From Phyllobacterium zundukense (GTDB lineage Bacteria > Pseudomonadota > Alphaproteobacteria > Rhizobiales > Rhizobiaceae): a DNA stretch of 64,000 nucleotides. A model generated the notes under the pieces. The model saw only the letters and a list, made by a program, of their open reading frames with translations, was not told the DNA's origin and made no database searches. Position 1 is the first letter of the stretch; each line of letters begins with the position of its first letter. Of this stretch, positions 53,913 through 63,199 are shown piece after piece. Location of the stretch: the NCBI RefSeq assembly GCF_002764115.1, contig NZ_CP017945.1, forward strand, positions 147,009 to 211,008, written 5' to 3'. The position numbers and the translations under genes are program-made.

Positions 53913-55442
53913 ATGAAATCTCTGAAGCTCGCATTCCTTCTTGGTTCAGCGCTGATTGCTCTTAGCCCCGCTGCATTCGCCCAGTCAAAAGGCGGCGTCA
54001 TCAATGTTGCCACCATCGGCGAGCCGCCTACGCTCGATGCAATGGCTTCGACGGCCGATCTCGTCGGCATCGTCTCACAGCACATTTTCGAGACGCTCTA
54101 TACGTTTGACAAGAGCTGGAATGTCACGCCGCTTCTCGCTGCCAGCCTTCCGGAAGTTTCGCCCGATGGCAAAACCTACACCATAAAGCTGCGCACCGGC
54201 GTCAAGTTCCATGACGGCACGGATATGGATTCGACAGACGTCGTCGCTTCGCTGAAGCGCTGGACCCAGATCGCCTCGCGCGGCAAGCAGACAGCTCCAA
54301 TGATCACCTCGATCGAGGCCGTCGATCCTGCTACAGTAAAGATCACCCTCAACGCGCCTTACGCTCCCCTCGTGTCGCTGCTGGCATTCAACAATGCCGC
54401 TGCGATCATCCTCCCAAGCGAAAAGCAGCAGAACCCGATGACCGACCCGATCGGTACTGGGCCCTACATGCTGAAGGAGCGCAAGGCCGACCAGTATATC
54501 CAGCTCACCCGTTTCGCCGATTATAAGTCACCAGAAGGTGATGAGAACGGCTATGGCGGTGCGCGGCATCAGTATCTGGACGAAATCCGTTTCGTCCCGG
54601 TGCCCGACCCAAATACCCGTGTCGAAGGAGCCCTTTCCGGTCAGTTCGATTATGTCGACAGCTTGCCCGTCGAGGCCTTTGACCGGCTGAAGGGTCAGAA
54701 GACGACCGAAGCCGTGCTTCTCAAGCCATTCGGCTGGCCGGTCTTCGTCATGAACACCAGTCAGGGTATCACCAAGAGCCAGGATCTGCGCCTCGCCATC
54801 CGCGATGCGCTCAGCATGGAAGACATGTTGGCAGCCGCCTTCGGCAGCACCGACTTCTATTCGCTCAATCCTTCCATGTATCCTGATGGCTACAGCTGGA
54901 AGACCGATGCAGGTACGGAAGGCGCTTACAATGTCGCCGACCCTGAAAAGGCTGCCGAGGAGTTGAAGAAAGCGGGCTACAATGGCGAGCCACTGCGCAT
55001 CCTGACCAGTCGCCAGTACGAGTTCCATTATAAGATGGCGCAGGTCGCAGCCGAATATCTGAAGGCGGCGGGCTTTACCGTCGACATGCAGGTCGTCGAT
55101 TGGGCAACGCTGACGCAACGTCGCGCCGACCCTAAGCTGTGGGATATTTATATCAGCCACAGCCCGTTCCTGCCGGAACCCGCCTTGATCGGCGCCATGT
55201 CGACCAGCGCCCCCGGCAATTGGGACACACCCGCCCGCAAGGTTGCTGTCGATGCCTTCAACTCGGAAGTTGACCCGCAGAAGCGCGTGGCACTTTGGGC
55301 TGAAGTTCAGAAGGTGATCTATGCCGAAGTACCTATCATCAAGATCGGCGATTTCAACGCACTTTCGGCCAAGTCGCCGAAACTGGAAGGGTTCACACCC
55401 GCACCGTGGCCTTACTTCTGGAACGTATCGCTCAAGCAGTGA
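53913..55442 (+). CDS. Peptide-type ABC transporter substrate-binding protein (SBP family 5)
   Basis: A 509-residue periplasmic protein of the DppA/OppA family. Signal peptide MKSLKLAFLLGSALIALSP, cleaved at AFA-QSK. Typical family-5 motifs: EPPTLDAMASTADLVG, ETLYTFDKSWNVTPLLA, KFHDGTDMDSTDVVASLKRW (near residue 95) and YMLKERKADQYIQL. First gene of an operon with two permeases, an amidohydrolase and RidA. Members bind peptides, opines, amino-sugar peptides or nickel chelates; the neighbours suggest an N-acylated or amide-linked compound. Confidence 0.9.
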   Translation: MKSLKLAFLLGSALIALSPAAFAQSKGGVINVATIGEPPTLDAMASTADLVGIVSQHIFETLYTFDKSWNVTPLLAASLPEVSPDGKTYTIKLRTGVKFHDGTDMDSTDVVASLKRWTQIASRGKQTAPMITSIEAVDPATVKITLNAPYAPLVSLLAFNNAAAIILPSEKQQNPMTDPIGTGPYMLKERKADQYIQLTRFADYKSPEGDENGYGGARHQYLDEIRFVPVPDPNTRVEGALSGQFDYVDSLPVEAFDRLKGQKTTEAVLLKPFGWPVFVMNTSQGITKSQDLRLAIRDALSMEDMLAAAFGSTDFYSLNPSMYPDGYSWKTDAGTEGAYNVADPEKAAEELKKAGYNGEPLRILTSRQYEFHYKMAQVAAEYLKAAGFTVDMQVVDWATLTQRRADPKLWDIYISHSPFLPEPALIGAMSTSAPGNWDTPARKVAVDAFNSEVDPQKRVALWAEVQKVIYAEVPIIKIGDFNALSAKSPKLEGFTPAPWPYFWNVSLKQ

Positions 55443-55451
55443 TGCAATCGC

Positions 55452-55488
55452 AATTGGCGCGGATGGAAATCGTGTGTCCGCGCCAATT
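55452..55488. repeat. Inverted repeat between SBP and permease genes
   Basis: AATTGGCGCGGA (55452-55463) and TCCGCGCCAATT (55477-55488) form a perfect 12-bp stem 9 bp after the SBP stop. No T-run follows. Confidence 0.75.
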
Positions 55489-55528
55489 CCTGATTTAATC
55501 CTCCTGCAAACAGGATCGATCCGCCCAG

Positions 55529-56470
55529 ATGCTCCGTTACATATTTCAACGCTTTATCGGCATGATCATCGTGATGTTCCTGGTGGTGACGATTGTCTTC
55601 ATCATCGTGCGCGTCACGCCCGGTGATCCCGCTGCTGTCATGCTTGGACCAGAAGCGACCGCTGCGGACATCACAGCATTGCGCCAGCAGCTGGGACTCG
55701 ATCAATCGATTCCGGTGCAATATGTGTATTTCATCGGCAACCTTCTGCAAGGTGATCTCGGCCAGTCGATCTTCCTCGACCAGCCTGTGCTGCAGGCACT
55801 TGCCCAACGCGCCGAGCCGACCTTCTTTCTCACCATCTTTTCGTTGCTGATCGCCAGCGTCATCGCCATTCCGATCGGCATCTACGCTGCCTATCGCCGG
55901 GGATCGTTTTTCGATCAGGCTGCGACTGCGTTGGCAATGATCGCAGCGAGCATCCCGAGCTTCTGGCTCGGTCTCATTCTGATGCAGATCTTCGCCGTGC
56001 GGTTCGGACTTTTCCCTGTATCCGGCTATGGCGGTCCCGGCACATCGCTGACGGAGCGGCTTGGCTACCTGGTGCTCCCCGCGTTTGCGCTAGGCATCGT
56101 CTCTTCCGCCCTCATCATGCGTTTCACTCGAGCATCGATGCTCGATGTGCTTGGTGACGACTATATCCGCACGGCCCGCGCCAAGGGCGTCGATGAGCGG
56201 AGCGTGGTCTTGAAACACGCTTTCAAGAATGCCCTGATCCCCATCCTCACGGTGGTCGGCCTTACTGCGGCAGTGTTGATCTCCGGCGCAGTCGTGACCG
56301 AAACAGTCTTCGGACTGCCCGGCGTCGGCAGCCTCGTGGTGTCCGCGGTGCTGCGCCGCGATTATCCGGTTATCCAGGGCGCGCTGCTTATCATTGCGGC
56401 GCTCTACGTCCTCATCAATTTCGCCATCGATATGCTCTACCTCATCGTTGATCCAAGGGTGCGCTACTGA
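55529..56470 (+). CDS. Peptide-type ABC transporter permease (DppB family)
   Basis: A 313-residue membrane protein: N-terminal MLRYIFQRFIGMIIVMFLVV (DppB start pattern), VRVTPGDPAAVMLGPEAT, RQQLGLDQSIPVQY, and the EAA-type loop YIRTARAKGVDERSVVLKHAF near residue 212-230. C-terminal ETVFGLPGVGSLVVSAVLRRD is conserved in the family. Its stop and the next start share one base. Confidence 0.92.
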   Translation: MLRYIFQRFIGMIIVMFLVVTIVFIIVRVTPGDPAAVMLGPEATAADITALRQQLGLDQSIPVQYVYFIGNLLQGDLGQSIFLDQPVLQALAQRAEPTFFLTIFSLLIASVIAIPIGIYAAYRRGSFFDQAATALAMIAASIPSFWLGLILMQIFAVRFGLFPVSGYGGPGTSLTERLGYLVLPAFALGIVSSALIMRFTRASMLDVLGDDYIRTARAKGVDERSVVLKHAFKNALIPILTVVGLTAAVLISGAVVTETVFGLPGVGSLVVSAVLRRDYPVIQGALLIIAALYVLINFAIDMLYLIVDPRVRY

Positions 56471-57339
56471 TGACCGAGATCACAACAAACGCCCCCATGA
56501 GCGAACACTCCAAATTCTTCCGGGTCCTGATCCGGCGCAAAACTGTGTTATTCGGATTGATTGTGCTAGCCATCTTCGTCGTTCTGGCGGTGTTTGCACC
56601 GCTGATCACGCCCTATGCACCGAACAAACTGTCCATCGTCAACCGGCTCAAGCCGCCTGATACGAGATGGTTTTTCGGCACGGATGAATTCGGCCGCGAC
56701 GTGTTCTCGCGCACGATCTTCTCGGCGCGGCTGTCGCTGATGGTCGGTTTTGCAGTCGTGGTGCTGGCATCGCTGATCGGCGTTACGCTCGGCATCCTTG
56801 CCGGCTTCTTCCAGAGGCTTGACGCGCCCATTACCCGGCTGATCGACGCAATGATGGCCTTTCCGGACATCCTGCTCGCTATCGCGCTTGTCGCTGCGCT
56901 TGGGCCATCGCTTACCACAGTCATTGTCGCGCTCAGCATCGTCTACGCACCGCGGCTCGCCCGTATCGTACGCGCTTCGACGCTGGTCATCCGCGAGTTG
57001 CCCTATGTGGAGGCGGCAACGTCGCTCGGCATTTCCACGCGGCATATCATGACGCGGCACATCCTGCGCAACCTGCTCTCGCCCATCCTCGTCCAGGGAA
57101 CCTTCCTCTTTGCCAATGCCATGCTGGCGGAAGCTGGCTTGTCATTCCTCGGCCTCGGCGTCAGTCCGGAAGTGCCGACATGGGGCACCATGATCGCGTC
57201 TGGCCGGCAATACATTGGCAAGGCCGACTGGATGACCCTTTTTCCCGGCATTGCCATCGTCCTTGCCGTTCTTTCCCTGCAGATGGTCGGCGATGGTTTC
57301 CGCGACCTTCTTGACCCCCGCCTCAGAAAGGATCTCTGA
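56470..57339 (+). CDS. Peptide-type ABC transporter permease (DppC family)
   Basis: A 289-residue membrane protein: FGTDEFGRDVFSRTIFSAR (family signature near residue 70), then AMMAFPDILLAIALVAALG and the EAA loop YVEAATSLGISTRHIMTRH. The C-terminus carries EAGLSFLGLGVSPEVPTWG. It overlaps the DppB-type gene by one base and is followed after 2 bp by the amidohydrolase gene. Confidence 0.92.
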   Translation: MTEITTNAPMSEHSKFFRVLIRRKTVLFGLIVLAIFVVLAVFAPLITPYAPNKLSIVNRLKPPDTRWFFGTDEFGRDVFSRTIFSARLSLMVGFAVVVLASLIGVTLGILAGFFQRLDAPITRLIDAMMAFPDILLAIALVAALGPSLTTVIVALSIVYAPRLARIVRASTLVIRELPYVEAATSLGISTRHIMTRHILRNLLSPILVQGTFLFANAMLAEAGLSFLGLGVSPEVPTWGTMIASGRQYIGKADWMTLFPGIAIVLAVLSLQMVGDGFRDLLDPRLRKDL

Positions 57340-57341
57340 TC

Positions 57342-58553
57342 ATGCCTGCCTCTTCTGCAACCGATGGTCGTTTGTTGCTGACCAACGTCAGACCGGTTGC
57401 CTTTGGACCTAACACACCATCTTCGAAGATCGACATTCTGATCGACGCAAATGGCATGATCGCCGAATTTGGTCCATCTCTGAACATTCAGGCCGACATT
57501 CGCCGCGTCGATGCGAAGGGCGCCTGGATTTCGCCAGGATGGGTCGATCTGCATACCCATATCTGGCACGGCGGCACAGATATTTCCGTTCGTCCGCAAG
57601 TATGCGGAGCGGCGCGGGGTGTAACGACCATCGTCGATGCGGGCTCGGCCGGTGAAGCCAATTTCCATGGGTTCCGCGAATACATCATCGATCCGGCGCG
57701 GGAGCGTATCAAGGCGTTTCTGAACCTCGGCTCGATAGGGCTGGTCGCCTGCAATCGTGTAAGCGAACTCAGCGATATCCGCTCGATCGATATTGACCGC
57801 ACGGTAGCCTGCGTCAACGAGAACCGCGACCATATCGTTGGACTGAAAGTACGTGCCAGCCATGTGATTACGGGCTCATGGGGCGTGACACCGGTGAAAG
57901 TGGGCAAGAAGCTCGCCAAGATTCTCAAAATCCCGATGATGGTGCATGTCGGCGAGCCGCCTGCACTCTATGACGAAGTGCTGGAGATTCTCGGGCCCGG
58001 CGATATCATCACCCATTGCTTCAATGGCAAGGTGGGCAGCAGCATTATCGAGGACGACGACCTGTTCGAACTGGCCGCGCGCTGTGCAGGGGAGGGGATT
58101 CGCCTCGACATCGGCCACGGCGGTGCCTCTTTCTCCTTCCGCGTCGCGGAAGTCGCGATTAAGCGCGGTCTATTGCCGTTCTCGATCTCGACCGACATCC
58201 ACCTGCGCAGTCTGAATTTTGCCGTATGGGACCTCGGCACGACCATGTCGAAACTTCTGAGTGTCGGTATGCCGTTCGACAAGGTGGTGGAAGCAGTGAC
58301 GATCTCACCGGCATCCGCCATCAATCTGCCGACGGATAATCTGCTTTCGGTCGGCACACGAGCAGATTTCACGATCTTCGAACTGGCCGACTCCGATCTC
58401 ACGGTCATCGATTCGATGGGCTACGAAGCTCGGCTCGACAAACTGTTCGAACCACGCTGGGCGGTGCTTGGCAATGAGCCCATCGCTGCCAGCCGCTATC
58501 AGCCGGCAAAGCCTGAAACATCCGGCGCCATCGCGCCCTATTCATACCGTTAA
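57342..58553 (+). CDS. Amidohydrolase/deacetylase-family metallohydrolase
   Basis: A 403-residue amidohydrolase-superfamily enzyme (TIM barrel, EF_0837/AHA_3915-like group). Metal-site motifs: WVDLHTHIWHGGTDI (HxH near residue 68), VTTIVDAGSAG, the probable carboxylated Lys in HIVGLKVRASH, MVHVGEPP and THCFNGK (His ligands) and the Asp in SISTDIH. It has no signal peptide, so it acts in the cytoplasm on imported substrate. The operon partners suggest hydrolysis of an N-acyl or amide bond. Followed after 10 bp by ridA. Confidence 0.87.
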   Translation: MPASSATDGRLLLTNVRPVAFGPNTPSSKIDILIDANGMIAEFGPSLNIQADIRRVDAKGAWISPGWVDLHTHIWHGGTDISVRPQVCGAARGVTTIVDAGSAGEANFHGFREYIIDPARERIKAFLNLGSIGLVACNRVSELSDIRSIDIDRTVACVNENRDHIVGLKVRASHVITGSWGVTPVKVGKKLAKILKIPMMVHVGEPPALYDEVLEILGPGDIITHCFNGKVGSSIIEDDDLFELAARCAGEGIRLDIGHGGASFSFRVAEVAIKRGLLPFSISTDIHLRSLNFAVWDLGTTMSKLLSVGMPFDKVVEAVTISPASAINLPTDNLLSVGTRADFTIFELADSDLTVIDSMGYEARLDKLFEPRWAVLGNEPIAASRYQPAKPETSGAIAPYSYR

Positions 58554-58563
58554 GGAATAAGCC

Positions 58564-59061
58564 TTGAGCCCTATATCAAGTCCGGCAATCGACATTGACA
58601 TTTCTCCCTACGACCGCCTGAAGGCGCTTGGCGTCACCCTGCCGCCAGCGCCGAGCCCGATTGCCAACTTTGTTACCCATATCCAGGAAGGCAATATGCT
58701 TTACCTCTCGGGGCAGGGGCCGCGCGAGGAAGACGGCTTCATGCATACAGGTAAGGTCGGCGGCAATGTGACTGTCGAAGAAGCGTATAAGCACGCGCGC
58801 CTCACAGGCATCAACTTGCTTGCGGTCATGCAATCAGCCCTGGGGGATCTAGGCCGGGTCAAGCGCGTGGTGAAGCTGCTCGGCATGGTCAATGCCGTGC
58901 CCGACTTTGCCGACCATCCATCGGTCATCAACGGCTGTTCGGATCTCCTGATCGACGTGTTCGGCGAAGCCGGGAACCACGCACGTTCAGCGGTAGGCTT
59001 CGGCTCACTGCCAGGAAATATCACCGTGGAGATCGAGGCGATTATCGCCTTGAAAGACTAA
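58564..59061 (+). CDS. RidA/YjgF-family enamine/imine deaminase
   Basis: A 165-residue protein, longer than the usual 130. The N-terminal extension SPYDRLKALGVTLPPAPSP is followed by the RidA core (LSGQGPREEDGFMHTGKVG, TGINLLAVMQSALGDLGRVKRVVKL, SDLLIDVFGEAGNHARSAVGFGSLP near residue 135 with the conserved Arg, and the C-terminal IEVE-like VEIEAIIAL). It hydrolyses reactive enamine/imine products of PLP enzymes to ketones. The start is TTG 58564, six bases after AAGGAA. A PLP enzyme is encoded nearby at 60018. Confidence 0.88.
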   Translation: MSPISSPAIDIDISPYDRLKALGVTLPPAPSPIANFVTHIQEGNMLYLSGQGPREEDGFMHTGKVGGNVTVEEAYKHARLTGINLLAVMQSALGDLGRVKRVVKLLGMVNAVPDFADHPSVINGCSDLLIDVFGEAGNHARSAVGFGSLPGNITVEIEAIIALKD

Positions 59062-59065
59062 GGGC

Positions 59066-59899
59066 TTAAGAATGACTGCGCCAGCCCATCACCGTTTCGA
59101 TCCGTTCCGCCGAGGCCTTGACCTCGGTCGTGTAACGCTCGGGATGGTCGGCGATCTTCTGTTCAGGAAGAACGATGGATATGGTCGCGATGCATGTCCC
59201 CTTGTCGTCGCAAATGGGCGAGGCAACGCAGGCAACGGCATAGTCGGACTCACCCGCCTGGATGGAAATGCGTGCCTGCAAGGCTTGCCTGGCCGACTCG
59301 GACAATACGGAGGGATCGATCACTGCCCGTCCGGTTGGCGAGGACTTCGCGCAATGTTCGAACAGATCCAGACGCTCCTGTTCCGGCAGATGGCCGACGA
59401 GGAGCCGGCCGGACGCGGTCCAGTTGAGCGGAACACGGGTGCCGACGCGAGACGTCACCTGGAAATGTCCGGGACCGTCAGCCATGGCAAGAACCATCAT
59501 ATGGTCGCCGTCGCGACCGCAAACTTGCACCGTTTCGCCCGAAACGCGGCTGAGGTTGTGCATTTCATGATTGGCGACGTTGAGGAAATCCAGAGAGCGC
59601 GCATAGGCAAGACCGTAATGGTAGAGTCGCGCACCCAGCCAGACCGAACTGTCGCTGTTGCGCGAAAGCAGGTTCTTTTCGACCAGATCGTCGATGATCA
59701 CATAGACAGTGGAAAGCGGCGCGCCAATCGCCTTGGCAATGGCATAGACACCGGCCGGACTTCCGGTCTCGTACAAATAGTCGAGAACCTGCAAGGCGCG
59801 ATCAATTCCGCTGACCCGCGAACGCCGGGCCGTCGCCTCGCCCTTTTCGGTTTTCTCAAATCCGCGGGTAGCGTCCATGTCTGATGTCTTTGCGTCCAC
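59066..59899 (-). CDS. IclR-family transcriptional regulator
   Basis: A 277-residue regulator with winged-helix IDRALQVLDYLYETGSPAGVYAIAK, recognition part GAPLSTVYVIIDDL (residues about 50-75) and an IclR sensor domain (VNVANHEM-like NVANHEMHNLSRVSGE, LNWTASGRLLVG, SGESDYAV-like GESDYAVACVASPI). It is convergent with ridA (4 bp apart) and divergent from the PLP-enzyme gene, so it probably controls both halves. The start is GTG at 59899; an ATG at 59878 is the alternative. A 20-residue disordered N-terminus precedes the HTH. Confidence 0.88.
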   Translation of the reverse strand: MDAKTSDMDATRGFEKTEKGEATARRSRVSGIDRALQVLDYLYETGSPAGVYAIAKAIGAPLSTVYVIIDDLVEKNLLSRNSDSSVWLGARLYHYGLAYARSLDFLNVANHEMHNLSRVSGETVQVCGRDGDHMMVLAMADGPGHFQVTSRVGTRVPLNWTASGRLLVGHLPEQERLDLFEHCAKSSPTGRAVIDPSVLSESARQALQARISIQAGESDYAVACVASPICDDKGTCIATISIVLPEQKIADHPERYTTEVKASAERIETVMGWRSHS

Positions 59900-60017
59900 G
59901 TTCTTTCAGGCTCCTGGCAAGATCGTTCGAGTCTTACGACTCTTTATTACATTATAACGGCATATATGCCAAGCAAGCGGAATACGTTGCTGACAGCAGC
60001 ACTTCAAGGAGAATAGC

Positions 60018-61229
60018 ATGACCGACTCTCAGACGCCGCCCGATATCCGCAATTCCCTCGGCCTTAGACCCGTTATCAACGTGTCGGGTACGATGACATC
60101 GCTCGGCGCTTCGATCGTCGTGCCCGAGGCTGTCGCAGCCATGAGTGCCATACTCCCGCAATTCGTGGAAATCAATGATCTGCACAAAATGGCGAGTCCG
60201 GTGATCGCACGCCTGACCGGCGGCGAGGCAGGCTTTGTCACTGCATCTTGCTCCGCCGGCATCAGCCTTGCCGTTGCCGCAACGATGACCGGAAACGATC
60301 TCGCTGCCATCGAACGTCTGCCGGATACGACGGGACTGAAGAACGAAATCATCATCCAGACGGGTCATGTCGTCAGCTATGGGGCGCCAGTGGATCAGGG
60401 CATCAGGCTTCCTGGCGCCAAGGCCGTGCTCATTGGCCAGGCAACATCGTGCTATCCCTATCACCTCAAAGGCGCAATCAATGAGCGTACGGCGGCGGCA
60501 GTCTTCGTCATTTCCCATCATACTGTACAATATGGGCTCATCGCCCTGAAGAAATTCGCCGAGGTCTGCCATGCGCGCGGTGTTCCGGTTATTGTCGATG
60601 CGGCGTCGGAATATGATCTCAAGATCTTCCTCGCGCAGGGGGCGGACATTGCCCTTTATTCGTCCCACAAGTTTCTCGGAGGTCCGACCGGCGGCATCGT
60701 TGCCGGACGCAAGGAGCTGGTGCGCAACGCTTTCCTGCAGAATATGGGCATCGGTCGGGGCATGAAGCTCGGCAAGGAAAGCATCCTTGGCACCATTGCC
60801 GCGCTCGAAGCCTGGGAGAAGCGTGACCATATCGGCATACGCGAGAAGGAAACCGGCTATCTCAATTTGTGGAAGCAGACACTGACCGGCAGACCCGGTG
60901 TTACTGCCGAGATCGAACCGGATCCGACCCAAAACCCGCTCGACCGGTTGCGCGTGAGCGTCGATCCGCAAGAGTCGCATATAACAGCGTGGGATCTCGC
61001 CGATGCGCTCGCCCGCGGCGACCGTCCGGTGATTGTCCGAGATCACGAAGCCGAGCACGGCTACTTCTACATCGACCCGTGCAACTTGCATCCGGGCGAA
61101 GAGAAAATCGTGGCGAGCCGCCTCGATGAGGAGCTTGGCAAGGCCAGGGCCTCTAACGAAATCATCTCGACCCCGTTTGAAGAACGCTACGTCCGTCGTA
61201 TCGCCGGCTTGATGCGCTGGCCGGATTGA
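60018..61229 (+). CDS. SelA/DgaE-like PLP-dependent enzyme (aminotransferase class V fold)
   Basis: A 403-residue enzyme related to selenocysteine synthase SelA and to D-glucosaminate-6-phosphate ammonia-lyase DgaE (EF_0838 group). Landmarks: [19 protein letters not shown] at the N-terminus, [21 protein letters not shown] (PLP-phosphate region), [12 protein letters not shown] (Asp contacting the pyridine ring) and the Schiff-base Lys in [15 protein letters not shown] (near residue 218). It probably removes ammonia or another group from an amino acid or amino-sugar acid by beta-elimination. It is divergent from the IclR gene and 23 bp upstream of the ATPase gene. The substrate is not known. 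Confidence 0.82.
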   Translation: MTDSQTPPDIRNSLGLRPVINVSGTMTSLGASIVVPEAVAAMSAILPQFVEINDLHKMASPVIARLTGGEAGFVTASCSAGISLAVAATMTGNDLAAIERLPDTTGLKNEIIIQTGHVVSYGAPVDQGIRLPGAKAVLIGQATSCYPYHLKGAINERTAAAVFVISHHTVQYGLIALKKFAEVCHARGVPVIVDAASEYDLKIFLAQGADIALYSSHKFLGGPTGGIVAGRKELVRNAFLQNMGIGRGMKLGKESILGTIAALEAWEKRDHIGIREKETGYLNLWKQTLTGRPGVTAEIEPDPTQNPLDRLRVSVDPQESHITAWDLADALARGDRPVIVRDHEAEHGYFYIDPCNLHPGEEKIVASRLDEELGKARASNEIISTPFEERYVRRIAGLMRWPD

Positions 61230-61252
61230 TCGGAACGTTGGAAGGATAGACT

Positions 61253-63074
61253 ATGGAAAAGCCCATCGCCCCCGTTCTGTCGGTTTCGAACGTGACCACG
61301 TCCTTTCTCACGGACGGTCCAGTGGCGGCCCGTCGTGCGCAATGTATCCTTTGACGTTGCGCTGGGCGAAACGGTGGGCGATCGTAGGCGAGTCCGGTTC
61401 GGGCAAGAGCGTTACATCACTTTCGATCATGCGGCTTCTGCAGAAAGACAAGAGCCGCATCGAAGGCAAGATCATGTTGGGGGGAAAAGACATTCTCGCT
61501 TTGCCGGAAAACCAGATGCGTGCCGTACGCGGCAATGATGTCGCCATGATCTTTCAGGAGCCAATGACCAGCCTCAACCCGCTGTTCACGGTTGGCCAGC
61601 AGATCAGCGAAGCACTGCTCTGCCATCACAATATCTCGCGGGCCGAAGCGAAGGCGGAAACTATCCGGCTTCTTGAAAAAGTCCGCATACCGGCTGCCAG
61701 ATCGCGATTTGATGAATATCCGCACCGTTTCTCCGGTGGCATGCGCCAGCGCGTGATGATTGCGATGGCGCTTGCCAGCAAACCGAAGCTGCTGATTGCC
61801 GATGAGCCGACGACCGCCCTCGACGTGACCATCCAGGGCCAGATCCCTCGATCTCATCAAATTGTTGCAGGACGAGGAGGGGGCTTCCGTTCTCTTTATC
61901 ACCCACGATATGGGCGTGGTGGCAGAAATCGCTGACCGGACAGTGGTCATGTATGGTGGCGAGGCCGTTGAAACCGGGGAAGACCGAGGACATTTTCGCC
62001 AGACCGCAGCATCCCTATACGCGATCGCTGTTGTCGGCAGTTCCTATCCTTGGCTCGATGAAAGGGACACGAGCGGCCCTTGCGTTTTCCCGTGGTAGAC
62101 CGCGCGACAGGTACCTCCGATACGCCCGTCGAAGCTGCCGATACGGTTCAGACGGAAGCTAGACCGCTTCTCGACGTGCGTAATCTGACGACGCGCTTCA
62201 ACATCCATTCCGGGATGTTCGGCCAGCTTGAGGGACGGGTGCACGCGGTCGAGAACCTGTCCTTCAGCCTGCAGCCGGGCGAAACCCTATCACTGGTCGG
62301 CGAATCCGGCTGCGGCAAGTCGACGACCGGACGCTCGATCATGCGCCTTGTCCAGGCGCAGGGCGGCGAAGTCCTGCTCAATGGGCAGGATGTGCTGACC
62401 ATGGATCAGAAGCAGCTGCGCGACATGCGCCGGACTATGCAGATGATCTTCCAGGATCCGTTTGCCAGCCTCAACCCGCGCATGACCGTGGGTGCCGCAA
62501 TTGCCGAGCCATATCTCGAACACAAGCTCGGAACCCGCGCGCAGGCACGCGCTCGGGTAGCCGACCTGTTGGAACGGGTCGGCCTCAAGGCGGACATGGC
62601 AGCACGCTACCCCGCACGAATTCTCCGGCGGTCAGCGCCAGCGCGTCTGCATTGCCCGCGCTCTGGCGCTCGATCCCAAGATCATCGTCGCTGACGAATC
62701 CGTCTCGGCGCTCGATGTGTCGATCAGGCACAGGTCATCAATCTTCTGCTCGACCTTCAAGCCAGTCTGAACCTTGCCTACTTTTCATTTCGCACGATAT
62801 CGCGGTGGTCGAACGGGTCAGTCACCGTATCGCCGTCATGTATCTCGGGGAAATCGTCGAAATCGGACCGCGCGCGGCCATCTTCGAAAATCCGCAGCAT
62901 CCCTATACCAGGAAGCTGATTTCGGCGGTGCCTGTTCCCGATCCGGCACGGCGCGGCGTCAAACGGCCGGTCTCCAATGACGAGATCAAGAGCCCGGTAC
63001 GCACACCTGACTTTATCGTTCCCGTGCGCCAATATACGGAGATCTCGGCGGGACATCTGGTCCAAGTGCAGTGA
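61253..63074 (+). pseudogene. Fused peptide-type ABC ATP-binding protein (DppD-DppF), broken by about eight frameshifts
   Basis: Homology continues across the interval but no single frame does. Half 1 carries [40 protein letters not shown] and [11 protein letters not shown]; half 2 carries [28 protein letters not shown] (restored by one shift), [10 protein letters not shown] and LFISHDIAVVERV. From the frames I infer extra bases near 61319, 61377, 61846, 61978, 62068 and 62611, and missing bases near 62724 and 62781. With these corrected the product is about 605 residues, the usual size of a fused DppD-DppF. The ATG at 61253 has GAAGGA upstream. All motifs are intact and there are no nonsense codons in the corrected frame, so sequencing or assembly error is as likely as real decay. 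It would supply the ATPase for the permeases at 55529-57339. Confidence 0.82.
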
Positions 63075-63199
63075 CATTTTATCGGACGATCACATGTTAA
63101 GGGTCGTGCGGTCGATAGACCGTGCCGAAAATTTCTCTATCATTCGCGCTGGCGCCGTGGCATTCCTGCGCCATCGGAAATGCACGATAGAGCGGCACC

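Noticed and set aside
57003..57863. Minus-strand open frame across the DppC-amidohydrolase junction
   Set aside because: It overlaps two certain plus-strand genes and its product shows only low-complexity Arg-rich sequence.
59952..61091. Open frame of 379 codons on the minus strand opposite the SelA/DgaE-like gene
   Set aside because: It runs through the IclR-PLP divergent promoter region and has no family pattern; the plus-strand gene is clearly coding.
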